Below are positions 22,802-30,522 of a DNA stretch of 37,142 bases, piece by piece (the stretch's first letter is position 1; the number at the start of each line of letters is the position of its first letter). Made by a program: the position numbers and the translations under genes. The notes under the pieces were generated by a model. That model was not told the DNA's origin and made no database searches. It saw only the letters and a program-made list of their open reading frames with translations. Source of the DNA: a virus; the IMG/VR virus record IMGVR_UViG_3300018892_000069, positions 1 to 37,142 of that record. One strand, given 5' to 3'.

Positions 22802-23755
22802 TTACGCTTGGTCGTTGGTCCAGATCAGTTCAGCAATGCCATATTCCACCCCTGCGTTGAAGTCTACCATTACGCTAATATTACGAAGCGCGTATTCAAC
22901 GGTAAGTGTGTCAATTCGCGACTGGTCGTCAACAAGCCAGTAGAAGTTTTCCTGTGGCGTAACAATCAACCTGTTAGAGCCGGTAAGGCCGGGTTCTACC
23001 ACAAAACGGATGCTGGTACCATCAATAATCTGCTGCTCAAAACCGTTGTTGTACGGAAGAGCACCAAAAGTCGTCTGATAATCCTGATTGTACCGGCGCA
23101 TGTTAAGCGGCGAAAGCAGCATGACCATGGGCACAGAGTTGTACTCCGGATCAGCCACCACCCTATCAACCAGGGCGCTTACCTGATCGTAAGCGTTCAC
23201 TGCCGTAATGGGCGCACCGGCCAAAACGTTTGAAGCCGGGATGTTGCCAGCCGTAATGTCAGCGGCAACCTTGGTGAGCAAGCCGTCCATTATGTCAGCC
23301 GCAGCAGTACCAGCAGCATTGTACACACCGGTGAATACTGCCCGAAGGTGAATGTCACGGCGCAGGCGTTCAATAATTTTTGTCATAATAAACGCCTCGA
23401 ACGGAAACTGATAGATGTCGATTTTACCGCCCGAAACTTGCCCCAAATACGACTTGTACAATGTTGTAATTTGGGTGGGTGTAAAACGCAAATCTACCTT
23501 ACCTGGGCGCACTTTACCGATACGAGCCTTGAAGTTAGCCCCACCTTTGGGAGTAAAGGTGTCTTTGTTCCCTGGTTGGAGAACTTCGGTTATGAACAAC
23601 TCAGTAAGCGGAATTTCGTCCTTAACATCCGCCAAAGGCGTCATGTAGTTCAGAAACGACAAATTGCTTAAAAGAATTTTTGAAAGTAGCTGGTAATCCT
23701 CCGACAAAGCGTAATCTTTCATTTTAGCCGGCAATGCAGACAAATTAAGTGACAT
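22802..23755 (-). CDS. Major capsid protein, 317 aa
   Basis: Has the character of an HK97-fold capsid protein in Bacteroidota phages. A charged N-terminal arm is followed by an E-loop-like region (GGANFKARIGKVRPGKVDLRF), a long spine helix (FPFEAFIMTKIIERLRRDIH), a P-domain and a final hydrophobic strand (VMVDFNAGVEYGIAEL). It comes directly after the protease/scaffold gene, the standard order. The frame runs to a TTG at 23779, but the ATG at 23755 (MSLNLSALPAKM) is better. Confidence 0.85.
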   Translation of the reverse strand: MSLNLSALPAKMKDYALSEDYQLLSKILLSNLSFLNYMTPLADVKDEIPLTELFITEVLQPGNKDTFTPKGGANFKARIGKVRPGKVDLRFTPTQITTLYKSYLGQVSGGKIDIYQFPFEAFIMTKIIERLRRDIHLRAVFTGVYNAAGTAAADIMDGLLTKVAADITAGNIPASNVLAGAPITAVNAYDQVSALVDRVVADPEYNSVPMVMLLSPLNMRRYNQDYQTTFGALPYNNGFEQQIIDGTSIRFVVEPGLTGSNRLIVTPQENFYWLVDDQSRIDTLTVEYALRNISVMVDFNAGVEYGIAELIWTNDQA

Positions 23756-23841
23756 AGCTGTAGTATTCCCCACCCCCAAGGGGAGATTTTTGAGTGAGTT
23801 AGCCCCTGTGGGGATAGGGGTTTTGGATTATTTATCGGATA

Positions 23842-23857
23842 CCTGCCTGTCGGCAGG
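23842..23857. repeat. Short hairpin after the protease gene
   Basis: CCTGCC, TGTC, GGCAGG, adjoining the protease stop codon. It is followed toward the capsid gene by C/G-rich repeats (CCCCTGTGGGG type) near 23.8 kb. Possibly processing or attenuation between protease and capsid. Confidence 0.45.
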
Positions 23858-24271
23858 CTATTTTGCTTTTGATTTTTGGGCGGCTGCCTGGCGTCTGGCG
23901 GCTTCGTCTTCCCAGCCCACTTTGACCTGGTCGGCGCTGCTCAGGCTATTTGCCTGATCTTGCTGGCGGGTATCACGCACCTGGTGCTCCTTCTGCCATC
24001 CTTCCAGGCGGGTAATAGTAGCAGTCTGGCTGTCAATGGTTGCTTGCAGAGCAGCGGCCGCCTCCTGGTGCTCTGCAGCCTGATCACTCAGTTCCGTATT
24101 CAGAGCGGTGATCTTCTCGTCACGCTCGCCCAGCTGGGCTTGCAGCGTGGCAATCTGGATGTCCTTTTCGGCCAGGGCGCTTTCTGCCTGTTGAGCCTGA
24201 ATTTCGGTCACTTCAGCTGACGCTGAAGCATCCGTTTGCCCGAACAGGGCAGATAGTTTTGGAAATATCAT
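23858..24271 (-). CDS. Possible nested scaffold protein (internal start)
   Basis: An in-frame ATG at 24271, codon 309 of the protease gene, would yield a 137-residue protein. It starts MIFPKLSALFGQTDAS and consists mostly of coiled coil. Position and composition mirror the C/Nu3 arrangement of lambda. There is no Shine-Dalgarno site, but the sequence before it is A-rich, as is usual for Bacteroidota starts. Inference only. Confidence 0.4.
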   Translation of the reverse strand: MIFPKLSALFGQTDASASAEVTEIQAQQAESALAEKDIQIATLQAQLGERDEKITALNTELSDQAAEHQEAAAALQATIDSQTATITRLEGWQKEHQVRDTRQQDQANSLSSADQVKVGWEDEAARRQAAAQKSKAK

Positions 24272-25195
24272 TTCAGTATTTGCGTTGGATTTGGGTGAAT
24301 TGCTATTGGAATTGCGCACCATTGATGCTGCAATGTTTATGGCATCCTTCAGGGTGCCTATGCTATCGGCCATACCGTACTCAATGGCCTGTCGACCGTC
24401 GTAAACTTTGGCGCTGAAAACGTTTTCTTTAGAGGAAAGTCTTTTGCCCCTGCCCTCTTTGACTGTGGCCACGAACGTATCATTGATCGAATTAAGGCGC
24501 TCCTTGAACATCTGGTAAGCTTCCGGGCTTAGGGCTTCGGAGCTATTGCCCATCACCTTGTGAACAGAGGCGTCAGCGGTGATGTATGTCACCTTAAGCC
24601 CTTCTTTTGCCAGCCAACCGCTCTCGTCCAGGTGCGCTATCAGGGTGCCTACGGAGCCGACAAACGAGGTTGTCTTAGACGACATGACAATGTGCCGGGT
24701 CTGGGAAGCTACCCAATAGCCGGCAGATGCCGTGAGCCCGTCCACGAACGTCACCACCGGCTTGCTCCCCTGCTTAACTACGTTGCCTAAATACTCGGTA
24801 CCATCCACCGATCCGCCAGGCGTGTCCATGGCCAGCACAATCGCGTCTACTTCCCTATTCTGATAGGCTTCTTCCAAAGCGGCTGCCACGCGGGCGGTAC
24901 TCGTACCGGCCTGGCAATAGCCTACCTCTTTCAGCATGGTGCCTTTGACACGGATCACCTGAACGGTAACCGGCTGGGCTCCGCCCTGGCCACCTTTGAT
25001 AGCTGACTGATATAGTGTAGACCTATAAGCAGATGTAGCTGTGACAATACCCGGCTTGGCTTGCTCTTTCTCGCCGGCAAAAAGGTCGTTAACGGCCATG
25101 CCTTCGGCAATGCGCTTTAGAATAAGCGGCTGGTAAATATTGAAATAGCGGCTATCAATGGCCCACGCGTTAACGGAAAGAAGAATGTCCAGCAT
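23858..25195 (-). CDS. S49 (SppA-like) prohead protease with scaffold-like C-terminus, 445 aa
   Basis: Residues about 75-290 are an S49 peptidase. DTPGGSVDG is at 124-132, the Ser157 nucleophile is in GLTASAGYW, and Lys213 in DASVHKVMG is the likely general base. From about residue 309 the chain is acidic coiled coil (EKDIQIATLQAQLGERDEKI and more), like capsid scaffolds. Lambda-type phages make the scaffold separately from an internal start; an in-frame ATG at 24271 (MIFPKLSALFG) is well placed for that. It would clip scaffold and capsid during head maturation. First gene of the capsid unit, 47 bases after late element f. Confidence 0.88.
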   Translation of the reverse strand: MLDILLSVNAWAIDSRYFNIYQPLILKRIAEGMAVNDLFAGEKEQAKPGIVTATSAYRSTLYQSAIKGGQGGAQPVTVQVIRVKGTMLKEVGYCQAGTSTARVAAALEEAYQNREVDAIVLAMDTPGGSVDGTEYLGNVVKQGSKPVVTFVDGLTASAGYWVASQTRHIVMSSKTTSFVGSVGTLIAHLDESGWLAKEGLKVTYITADASVHKVMGNSSEALSPEAYQMFKERLNSINDTFVATVKEGRGKRLSSKENVFSAKVYDGRQAIEYGMADSIGTLKDAINIAASMVRNSNSNSPKSNANTEMIFPKLSALFGQTDASASAEVTEIQAQQAESALAEKDIQIATLQAQLGERDEKITALNTELSDQAAEHQEAAAALQATIDSQTATITRLEGWQKEHQVRDTRQQDQANSLSSADQVKVGWEDEAARRQAAAQKSKAK

Positions 25196-25239
25196 TTGGC
25201 TACAGTTTTACGGTAGCAAAAATGCTGGACAAATATGCG

Positions 25240-25743
25240 TTAGGGTAGGACGGATTTTTGGGGTTGTTGCTGCTCCCAGTACCGGCTCTGTGCCTGGTGT
25301 ACAAATTCGGACGGCAGGATACTATTCCACCCCGGCAACTGGTGGACAAGGGCAGCAAATTCAAAACAGTACAGATGATCAGCCGCGCCGGGACCTGTCC
25401 GGCCGATCCATTTCCTGAATACTATTTTCCAGATACAGTAGAATAGGAACGAACGGCGGTCATACCGTTTGCCGATGTGAAGGCCAATCAATCCCGGATC
25501 ACACCGGAGCGGGATGATCCATATATGGCGATTGGGCCACCGCTGTTTCCATATTTCGTAATTAGATGGGTAAACGCCAATGCCGCGTGCTTCTACGATC
25601 ATGCGTCCAGCTGGTGATTCCCACACCAGGGCGCAGTGGTGCCACTTGCCGACTACCAGGCGCATAATAGCATAGAGCAAGCTGCTGAAAGGATACCGCC
25701 AGTTCCAGGGATTAGAAACAAGTATTATGTTTCCGGTTCTCAT
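25240..25743 (-). CDS. Permuted papain-like (YiiX/NlpC-P60-type) protein, 167 aa
   Basis: The order of residues fits a circularly permuted NlpC/P60 fold. A His near the start is in KWHHCALVWES, and IVEARGIGVYPSNYE follows, as in YiiX-like proteins. Then comes a helix with YDRRSFLFYCIWK, and a late Cys in HLYCFEFAALVHQL could be the nucleophile. Such proteins cut peptides or amides, including cell-wall peptides; here it may help at the tail tip or in lysis. Family assignment is tentative. It is the last gene of the unit starting at 30372, with its stop three bases from late element f. Confidence 0.65.
   Translation of the reverse strand: MRTGNIILVSNPWNWRYPFSSLLYAIMRLVVGKWHHCALVWESPAGRMIVEARGIGVYPSNYEIWKQRWPNRHIWIIPLRCDPGLIGLHIGKRYDRRSFLFYCIWKIVFRKWIGRTGPGAADHLYCFEFAALVHQLPGWNSILPSEFVHQAQSRYWEQQQPQKSVLP
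25243..25252 (-). promoter_or_regulatory. Late core element f
   Basis: CGTCCTACCC on the - strand, preceded by AAAAATC. It lies 47 bases before the protease ATG and heads the protease/capsid unit. Confidence 0.7.
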
Positions 25744-26228
25744 AATGTTGCCAGCCAGGCTGCGGTTTGCACAAAAACATAGGGCGGATTGACCATTTCT
25801 ACGCGTCGGCGCATGGCCGCTTCAATCATTTGTTCAATGCTTTGCAGCCGCACTGGGTTGCGCCGATCCCAGTGCCACCAAAGAATTGCGTTATACTCGC
25901 CGATTTTTTTAGGAACCTGCACATTAACCATAATAGGCTGATTGTAGTCCGGATAGGTTTCTATGCCATTGTCTGTAACCATTGCGTACTGCCCATTGTG
26001 AATAGTCCGGGTTTCGGTAACTGGATTGCCGGCAGCATCAACGATAGGTAACCGGGTAGTATTATCTACCCGCATGGGTTGTTGCGGCTCGGCAACAGTA
26101 GGTAGGCCGGGCTGCTCTTTTACGATGCTGTAATAGACGAAAATATACTTTTCGTCGTCATTATGATACAGCCCATTATATTTCAAAAAAGTGGAAACCG
26201 GGCCTGATTGATTAATGAGTAGTTTCAT
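25740..26228 (-). CDS. Hypothetical tail-region protein, 162 aa
   Basis: No family recognised. Alpha/beta, with a Pro-rich middle, IHNGQYAMVTDNGIETYPDY, and a helix near the end (SIEQMIEAAMRRRVEM). A GTG at 26267 is possible but overlaps the LRR gene; the ATG at 26228 (MKLLINQSG) leaves a 23-base gap. It overlaps the next gene by four bases. Position after fibre genes suggests an accessory or fibre-chaperone role, which is inference. Confidence 0.62.
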   Translation of the reverse strand: MKLLINQSGPVSTFLKYNGLYHNDDEKYIFVYYSIVKEQPGLPTVAEPQQPMRVDNTTRLPIVDAAGNPVTETRTIHNGQYAMVTDNGIETYPDYNQPIMVNVQVPKKIGEYNAILWWHWDRRNPVRLQSIEQMIEAAMRRRVEMVNPPYVFVQTAAWLATL

Positions 26229-26251
26229 TGGGTTACATTTAAAGGTTTCGA

Positions 26252-27565
26252 TTAAGACATGTTCCACCCGTATTGGTTGTTAAGAACCCATCGCATCTCT
26301 TGGCTACTGGCCGGGGTACCGTTACTGGAGCCAGCTACGTAACCGGCTGGCTGCTGATAAGTGCCTGTCGCCGTTGGGTTTCCTTCTCCGGAAATAGTGC
26401 AGGTTACATTTCGCCAAATGTTATTGTTTCCCCCTGGTGTCATTGAAGCATTGGCAACTACCAGATTATAATAGTCAGCAATGTGCTGATCAAGCCGGGC
26501 TGGCTGACCTGCGAACCGGCCTTGTAGCTCTATGTTTTTCAACTTGGTCAGATTTTGCCAGCCAGCAGGTAATGCACCTGTAGCTAAAACTGCCGTAGAT
26601 AATCCTTGCCCGCGTGCTGAGTATTGCAGGTTGACCAGACCAGTCATCAGTTCGATATTAACCAGGCTGGTTACAGCACATTGACGTATTTCCAGAGTTT
26701 GAATACTAGTATTATTTGCTAAATTTAAGGGTGCTTGACTACCTATAATTACTGGATTTGCACTTATAAGTACTTCAGCCCCTAAGCGAATTGTTTTTAA
26801 GGGTAAACTAGAAAAGTTACTAGGAAATGTTACTGTTCCTGAAGCGCTACGCATATCTAATGATGTAAGCCCAGGAAATATAGTTACAAAACTACTTGGT
26901 AGTGCTCCTGCCCATCCTCTTAGATTCAGTGTACGCATAGTTGGCATAGGTGCTGCGGCGGCTGGTAAACTAGCCCATTGTACACTTAGAGTAGCTAATT
27001 TTGGCATTTGAAAAAATGTAGTACCAAATTGTGCTGTCGGGATATTATTACTAGTTAAAGTAAGTGTAAGTAATTCTTTAAATCTATCCCACGTATCAGG
27101 TAATGTAGTTATCGAACATGATCTAAGATCAAGTGACTCTAATTTTGGCATATTTGATAACTCTGGCGGTAAAAAACCTAAAGAGTTAAAGGGTAATCCT
27201 AACGAAGTTAAATTTACTAAATCATTAAAACCAACCGGCAACCTTCCATTTATAACACCTTGCCCAAAATGAATACTGGAAATGCTAAAGCTATTACCAA
27301 AGGAAATAATCATTCTTCTTTGTGTATTATCAGGATATGTTTTATGATTGAAGAGATTAAAGCTTGTCCCAGTTAATAAACTACGTGTTCCATCCCCCCA
27401 CTGAATCACAAATGTTTGTGAAACAGATGAAGTAATAGTGGTTGATCTACCTCCATTATCTCCACCAAACCGATTAGCTCCTTGTGAAAATTGTGGTGTA
27501 AATAGAAAATCTAACGTAGGTGTACGAGCTCCTTTGACACCAATCAAATTATAAGTTCCATTCAT
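26252..27565 (-). CDS. Leucine-rich-repeat protein in the tail-fibre position, 437 aa
   Basis: Residues about 110-345 form LRR units with spacing LTSLGLPFNSLGFLPPEL and LESLDLRSCSITTLPDTW, continuing with variable repeats. The N-terminus has FVIQWGDGT, a PKD-like or beta motif. The C-terminus has a Gly/Thr-rich stretch and WVLNNQYGWNMS. LRRs bind proteins or glycans, so this may recognise the host surface. The codons are clearly more AT-rich than in the neighbouring genes, suggesting acquisition. It sits between the fibre and a small tail protein, in the same unit. Confidence 0.78.
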   Translation of the reverse strand: MNGTYNLIGVKGARTPTLDFLFTPQFSQGANRFGGDNGGRSTTITSSVSQTFVIQWGDGTRSLLTGTSFNLFNHKTYPDNTQRRMIISFGNSFSISSIHFGQGVINGRLPVGFNDLVNLTSLGLPFNSLGFLPPELSNMPKLESLDLRSCSITTLPDTWDRFKELLTLTLTSNNIPTAQFGTTFFQMPKLATLSVQWASLPAAAAPMPTMRTLNLRGWAGALPSSFVTIFPGLTSLDMRSASGTVTFPSNFSSLPLKTIRLGAEVLISANPVIIGSQAPLNLANNTSIQTLEIRQCAVTSLVNIELMTGLVNLQYSARGQGLSTAVLATGALPAGWQNLTKLKNIELQGRFAGQPARLDQHIADYYNLVVANASMTPGGNNNIWRNVTCTISGEGNPTATGTYQQPAGYVAGSSNGTPASSQEMRWVLNNQYGWNMS

Positions 27566-27567
27566 AG

Positions 27568-29091
27568 TTATGTGTACGATTGTTGCTTATCGAACTTGAC
27601 AATTAGGCTTGTGCCATCGCTGAACACATGGCCCGCCAGCACATGAATAGAATTTGCCGTACCAGTCAAAATGATAATATTGCCATTGGCAACTATATCC
27701 ATGTTTCCACCCCCACGACTGTTTGAAGGCACGGTAATATTCACATCGGCAACAACGGTTTTTATCATGGTGAGCGTAAAAAATCTGTCTTCGGCCAGAC
27801 TAGAAAACGCCAGGGCAAAGGCTTGATTAACATCCAAAAGCTTAAAGCTGGTGTGTTGCCGGGTTCCCAAATCCAGGGTACGGGTTTGCGCTACGGCTGT
27901 TATCGGGGCCAGCGTGACCATAGTGCCAGCAGTGATCCGATCCATGGACTGGCTATGGGTATTTACCTTATTGGTTAGTTTGCCCAGTATTTGAATCAGG
28001 CTGTCAGTCGCACCCGGTTCGCCTGGCAAATTCACATCCAGACCGGCTGCTATGGTTGCCAAAACACGGGCTTCAATATTGGCTATGAAGTGCTTTATTT
28101 TACTGAAGCCCAGAATAATATTATCAGTGGAAAGTAACTCTCCAGCAACAGAGCCAAGGCCCACCAGAAGCTTTGCCATCACCGCAGCTGTACTAATGAC
28201 TGCGTTAGAAGCAGTACCGCTCAACTCACCGCCCAAGCTAGGATTAACATTAACCTGCATGTCTAATCCTTCTTGCTCCATTACCTTACTCCAGCTCGAA
28301 TTACTGGCGAACCAGCGATAAATTGCCCAGCCTGATCCTACTGTTGGGTCGCCAGTAGCATTACTAACCCAGACCGATTCCCCGTCTTGCAAGGGTGGAT
28401 TGGCACTAGTTTGCAGTGCATTGCGGGCCGAAATGCTGGCCACCGGTGGCCGGTTAACAGAAGTAACAGAGCTTAACTGCTCTGTGATGTAGCTCTTAAT
28501 CCGGTTAATGGACCAAGTGGCATTACTGCCAGTAGTCGCCAAGTCATCGAGCAAGGCTTGGAGCACTGACCTGGCCAGCTGCCCGGCCTGATTCAGACCG
28601 ACAACGCCGCCAGGCTGGTTGATTAACGCCGTTGAAATCTTTGAAGCTAACTGATCAAGGATGTATTGCGCCGTTACAGGCGTGCCGGTTGCCGTCAGCA
28701 GCTGAGTATCTGTATTTTGTATGTGTGTAGGGGATACTTCTCTCCAGACCTGACCTTCCGTTGGTGGAATGTTTTGGTTGTTATTTACACGTGATTCCCA
28801 TATTTGATTTTGGTACGTTACCTGCCGACCAATGATGTAGGGTGTAGCCGTACTCCAGGCAGGTATGCTGGCCAGCTGAGCAGCTGGTACCGGCAGTTGA
28901 GACGTGGGCACTTTCCCGTTCACCAGATCGGCTTTAGCCGCCATTTCCTCTTGTAGCAATCCGGATGAGTCGATTATAGCATTGAGCACATTTCGCGCGT
29001 CTTCTGGCCGAATGGCTTCAATTACATTATCGAGAAACTTCTGGGTTACCAGTTGCTTCAGTTGCTGACGGTTTTGGGGTGTGGTAGACAT
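27568..29091 (-). CDS. Tail fibre-type protein with carbohydrate-binding segment, 507 aa
   Basis: N-terminal helical attachment region (QLVTQKFLDNVIEAI, EDARNVLNAIIDSSG). At about residues 77-117 there is a CBM5/12-like module (AWSTATPYIIGRQVTYQNQIW, then NIPPTEGQVWREV). Long helical and beta regions follow, ending in a beta-rich domain (ITVPSNSRGGGNMDIVANGN). Typical of a side fibre contacting surface sugars. The frame is open to a TTG at 29121, but the ATG at 29091 follows the upstream stop directly. Confidence 0.76.
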   Translation of the reverse strand: MSTTPQNRQQLKQLVTQKFLDNVIEAIRPEDARNVLNAIIDSSGLLQEEMAAKADLVNGKVPTSQLPVPAAQLASIPAWSTATPYIIGRQVTYQNQIWESRVNNNQNIPPTEGQVWREVSPTHIQNTDTQLLTATGTPVTAQYILDQLASKISTALINQPGGVVGLNQAGQLARSVLQALLDDLATTGSNATWSINRIKSYITEQLSSVTSVNRPPVASISARNALQTSANPPLQDGESVWVSNATGDPTVGSGWAIYRWFASNSSWSKVMEQEGLDMQVNVNPSLGGELSGTASNAVISTAAVMAKLLVGLGSVAGELLSTDNIILGFSKIKHFIANIEARVLATIAAGLDVNLPGEPGATDSLIQILGKLTNKVNTHSQSMDRITAGTMVTLAPITAVAQTRTLDLGTRQHTSFKLLDVNQAFALAFSSLAEDRFFTLTMIKTVVADVNITVPSNSRGGGNMDIVANGNIIILTGTANSIHVLAGHVFSDGTSLIVKFDKQQSYT

Positions 29092-29095
29092 ACTA

Positions 29096-29650
29096 TTATA
29101 GTTGAGAGCGTAGGAAGCCAAAGGAGAAACCGTTACTAAACACCTTCCTAAGTGGCGGCGTGGCTCCTTCGTACATTAGATAGAAATAAGCTTTATGGCT
29201 CGTTTCAGTAGAAAATTTCAGCTTGTAACCATTTTTGTCCGCGTAATCATTCCCAGTGTCCAAGTCAGATGAGAACGCCAGGGGAGCATCCAGGGAGCCT
29301 ACCAACTTAGCCTGATTATTGCCGTCCACATATAAACAAACGCAACGCACACCCGTGAGCTGGGCAACGGCAAAAGCCAGATCAGGTGAGTCTTTCGGGA
29401 CGTAGATTTGAATCTGCGGTCGGAAAAACTCACCATTATTGTCTTCATTCATAGCTTCGGTAAAGCTGCCGGACGTAAACCAGATATCAGCGTACAGCGC
29501 CTGATCGCGGAGCACCAGCGGAAGGGGAATTTTGTGCTCAACCGGTTCGGGAATGGAAACAACATTGCGCACAGGAATTACACGGAGGTAGTGAATACCT
29601 CCCTGGTTGTGCCCACAGGCCGGTGGCAGATCCTTCAGCGTTATACTCAT
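29096..29650 (-). CDS. Virion protein paralogous to 22168-22707, 184 aa
   Basis: Same layout as the post-capsid protein 6.4 kb away: CGxNxGG near the start, YVP in the middle, DKNGYKLKF near the end. Overall identity is low, so the duplication is old. Beta-rich. Being next to the fibre, it may be a tail-tip or fibre-base version of the same fold. Confidence 0.68.
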   Translation of the reverse strand: MSITLKDLPPACGHNQGGIHYLRVIPVRNVVSIPEPVEHKIPLPLVLRDQALYADIWFTSGSFTEAMNEDNNGEFFRPQIQIYVPKDSPDLAFAVAQLTGVRCVCLYVDGNNQAKLVGSLDAPLAFSSDLDTGNDYADKNGYKLKFSTETSHKAYFYLMYEGATPPLRKVFSNGFSFGFLRSQL

Positions 29651-29838
29651 TTTTTCCGAAACAGCTTAAGAATCAGAAAAGGTGGCCATCCTACCCAGAC
29701 CAGCAACACGGCCAGAAAAAACACGTAGATCACCTGGTGCTTGCGCGGCGCACCGTACAGGCTGTTGGTAAAAATAGTATTCAGCTGAGTGCAGACGAAG
29801 ACAAACCCGGCCAGCAGATATAGCAGAAAGTAGATCAT
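29647..29838 (-). CDS. Small membrane protein, 63 aa
   Basis: Two hydrophobic helices at about 2-20 and 36-58 with a short basic loop and a basic tail (KLFRKK). It lies between the endolysin and a virion protein gene, overlapping the latter by ATGA. It could be a second holin, an antiholin or a pinholin partner for the adjacent endolysin. Confidence 0.65.
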   Translation of the reverse strand: MIYFLLYLLAGFVFVCTQLNTIFTNSLYGAPRKHQVIYVFFLAVLLVWVGWPPFLILKLFRKK

Positions 29839-29841
29839 AAC

Positions 29842-30372
29842 TCAGGAATTTTGCCTGTGAAGGATAGCTGTTTCGATCATCCGGGCTACACTTTTCAGCG
29901 TCTTGGCGTAATCAGGAGCAGTCGCATAGCCGGCCTTGGCAATAGCGTCTATAAACAAATCCGGATTGCCTTTGACCAGTAAAGCCGCCGCATAGCGCTT
30001 GTTTTTAAAGAAAAACTGCGCATGATCAGTAAAGCAGGCTTCAGGAGTAGTATACTTCCTAAAGTAGTCCTTCACCACGTACTTGTAGAGCTTCTTTGTC
30101 TTATCCCAGGTAACAGAGATGACCTGCGGAAACTTAGCCTTGTTAGTGGCCAGGTACTCGGTAGTGGTGAGCAGCTGCTCGTTGCCGTTGATGCCGTCCG
30201 TGTCTTTCACGCCGAAGAACATGTGTCCGGGTGCGCTCTTTCCCCAGGCCGATTCTACCGCAGCCTGAGCGAGTATAGCTACAGCACTGATTCCTGTTTT
30301 TTCCTGAGTCTGTAGCGCAAAGTGGTAAAACTTGTCTACAAACGCTTTTGCTACTGGATTTACCTTAGACAT
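29842..30372 (-). CDS. GH73 glucosaminidase endolysin, 176 aa
   Basis: FlgJ/LytG-like N-acetylglucosaminidase that cuts cell-wall glycan. The catalytic Glu is E40 in AILAQAAVESAWGKSAPG, followed by MFFGVK. The later KYVVKDYFRKYTTPEACFTD and the closing GYATAPDYAKTLKSV segment are family hallmarks. There is no signal peptide, so it needs the holin to reach the wall. First gene of its unit, 55 bases after late element g. Confidence 0.88.
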   Translation of the reverse strand: MSKVNPVAKAFVDKFYHFALQTQEKTGISAVAILAQAAVESAWGKSAPGHMFFGVKDTDGINGNEQLLTTTEYLATNKAKFPQVISVTWDKTKKLYKYVVKDYFRKYTTPEACFTDHAQFFFKNKRYAAALLVKGNPDLFIDAIAKAGYATAPDYAKTLKSVARMIETAILHRQNS

Positions 30373-30426
30373 AGTGTATATATATTAGTTGAACTATGGC
30401 ACGAAGGTATGCAGCAGTTAAGCAGT

Positions 30427-30515
30427 AGGGTAGGACGGTTTTTTTAACTGGTTTTTACAGGGTTTTTCTTAGGACTAATAAGGCAAATTCTGGGACTGTT
30501 CTGACCAATTTATTT
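30427..30515 (-). promoter_or_regulatory. Late control block B with core element g
   Basis: About 90% identical, without gaps, to block A at 5282-5370. The core CGTCCTACCC (- strand) is at 30428-30437, 55 bases before the endolysin ATG. The far end abuts the stop of the 157-residue early gene. Conservation outside coding sequence at two loci, both before late units, points to a strong phage late promoter plus activator site. Confidence 0.72.
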
Positions 30516-30522
30516 TTCAGTT

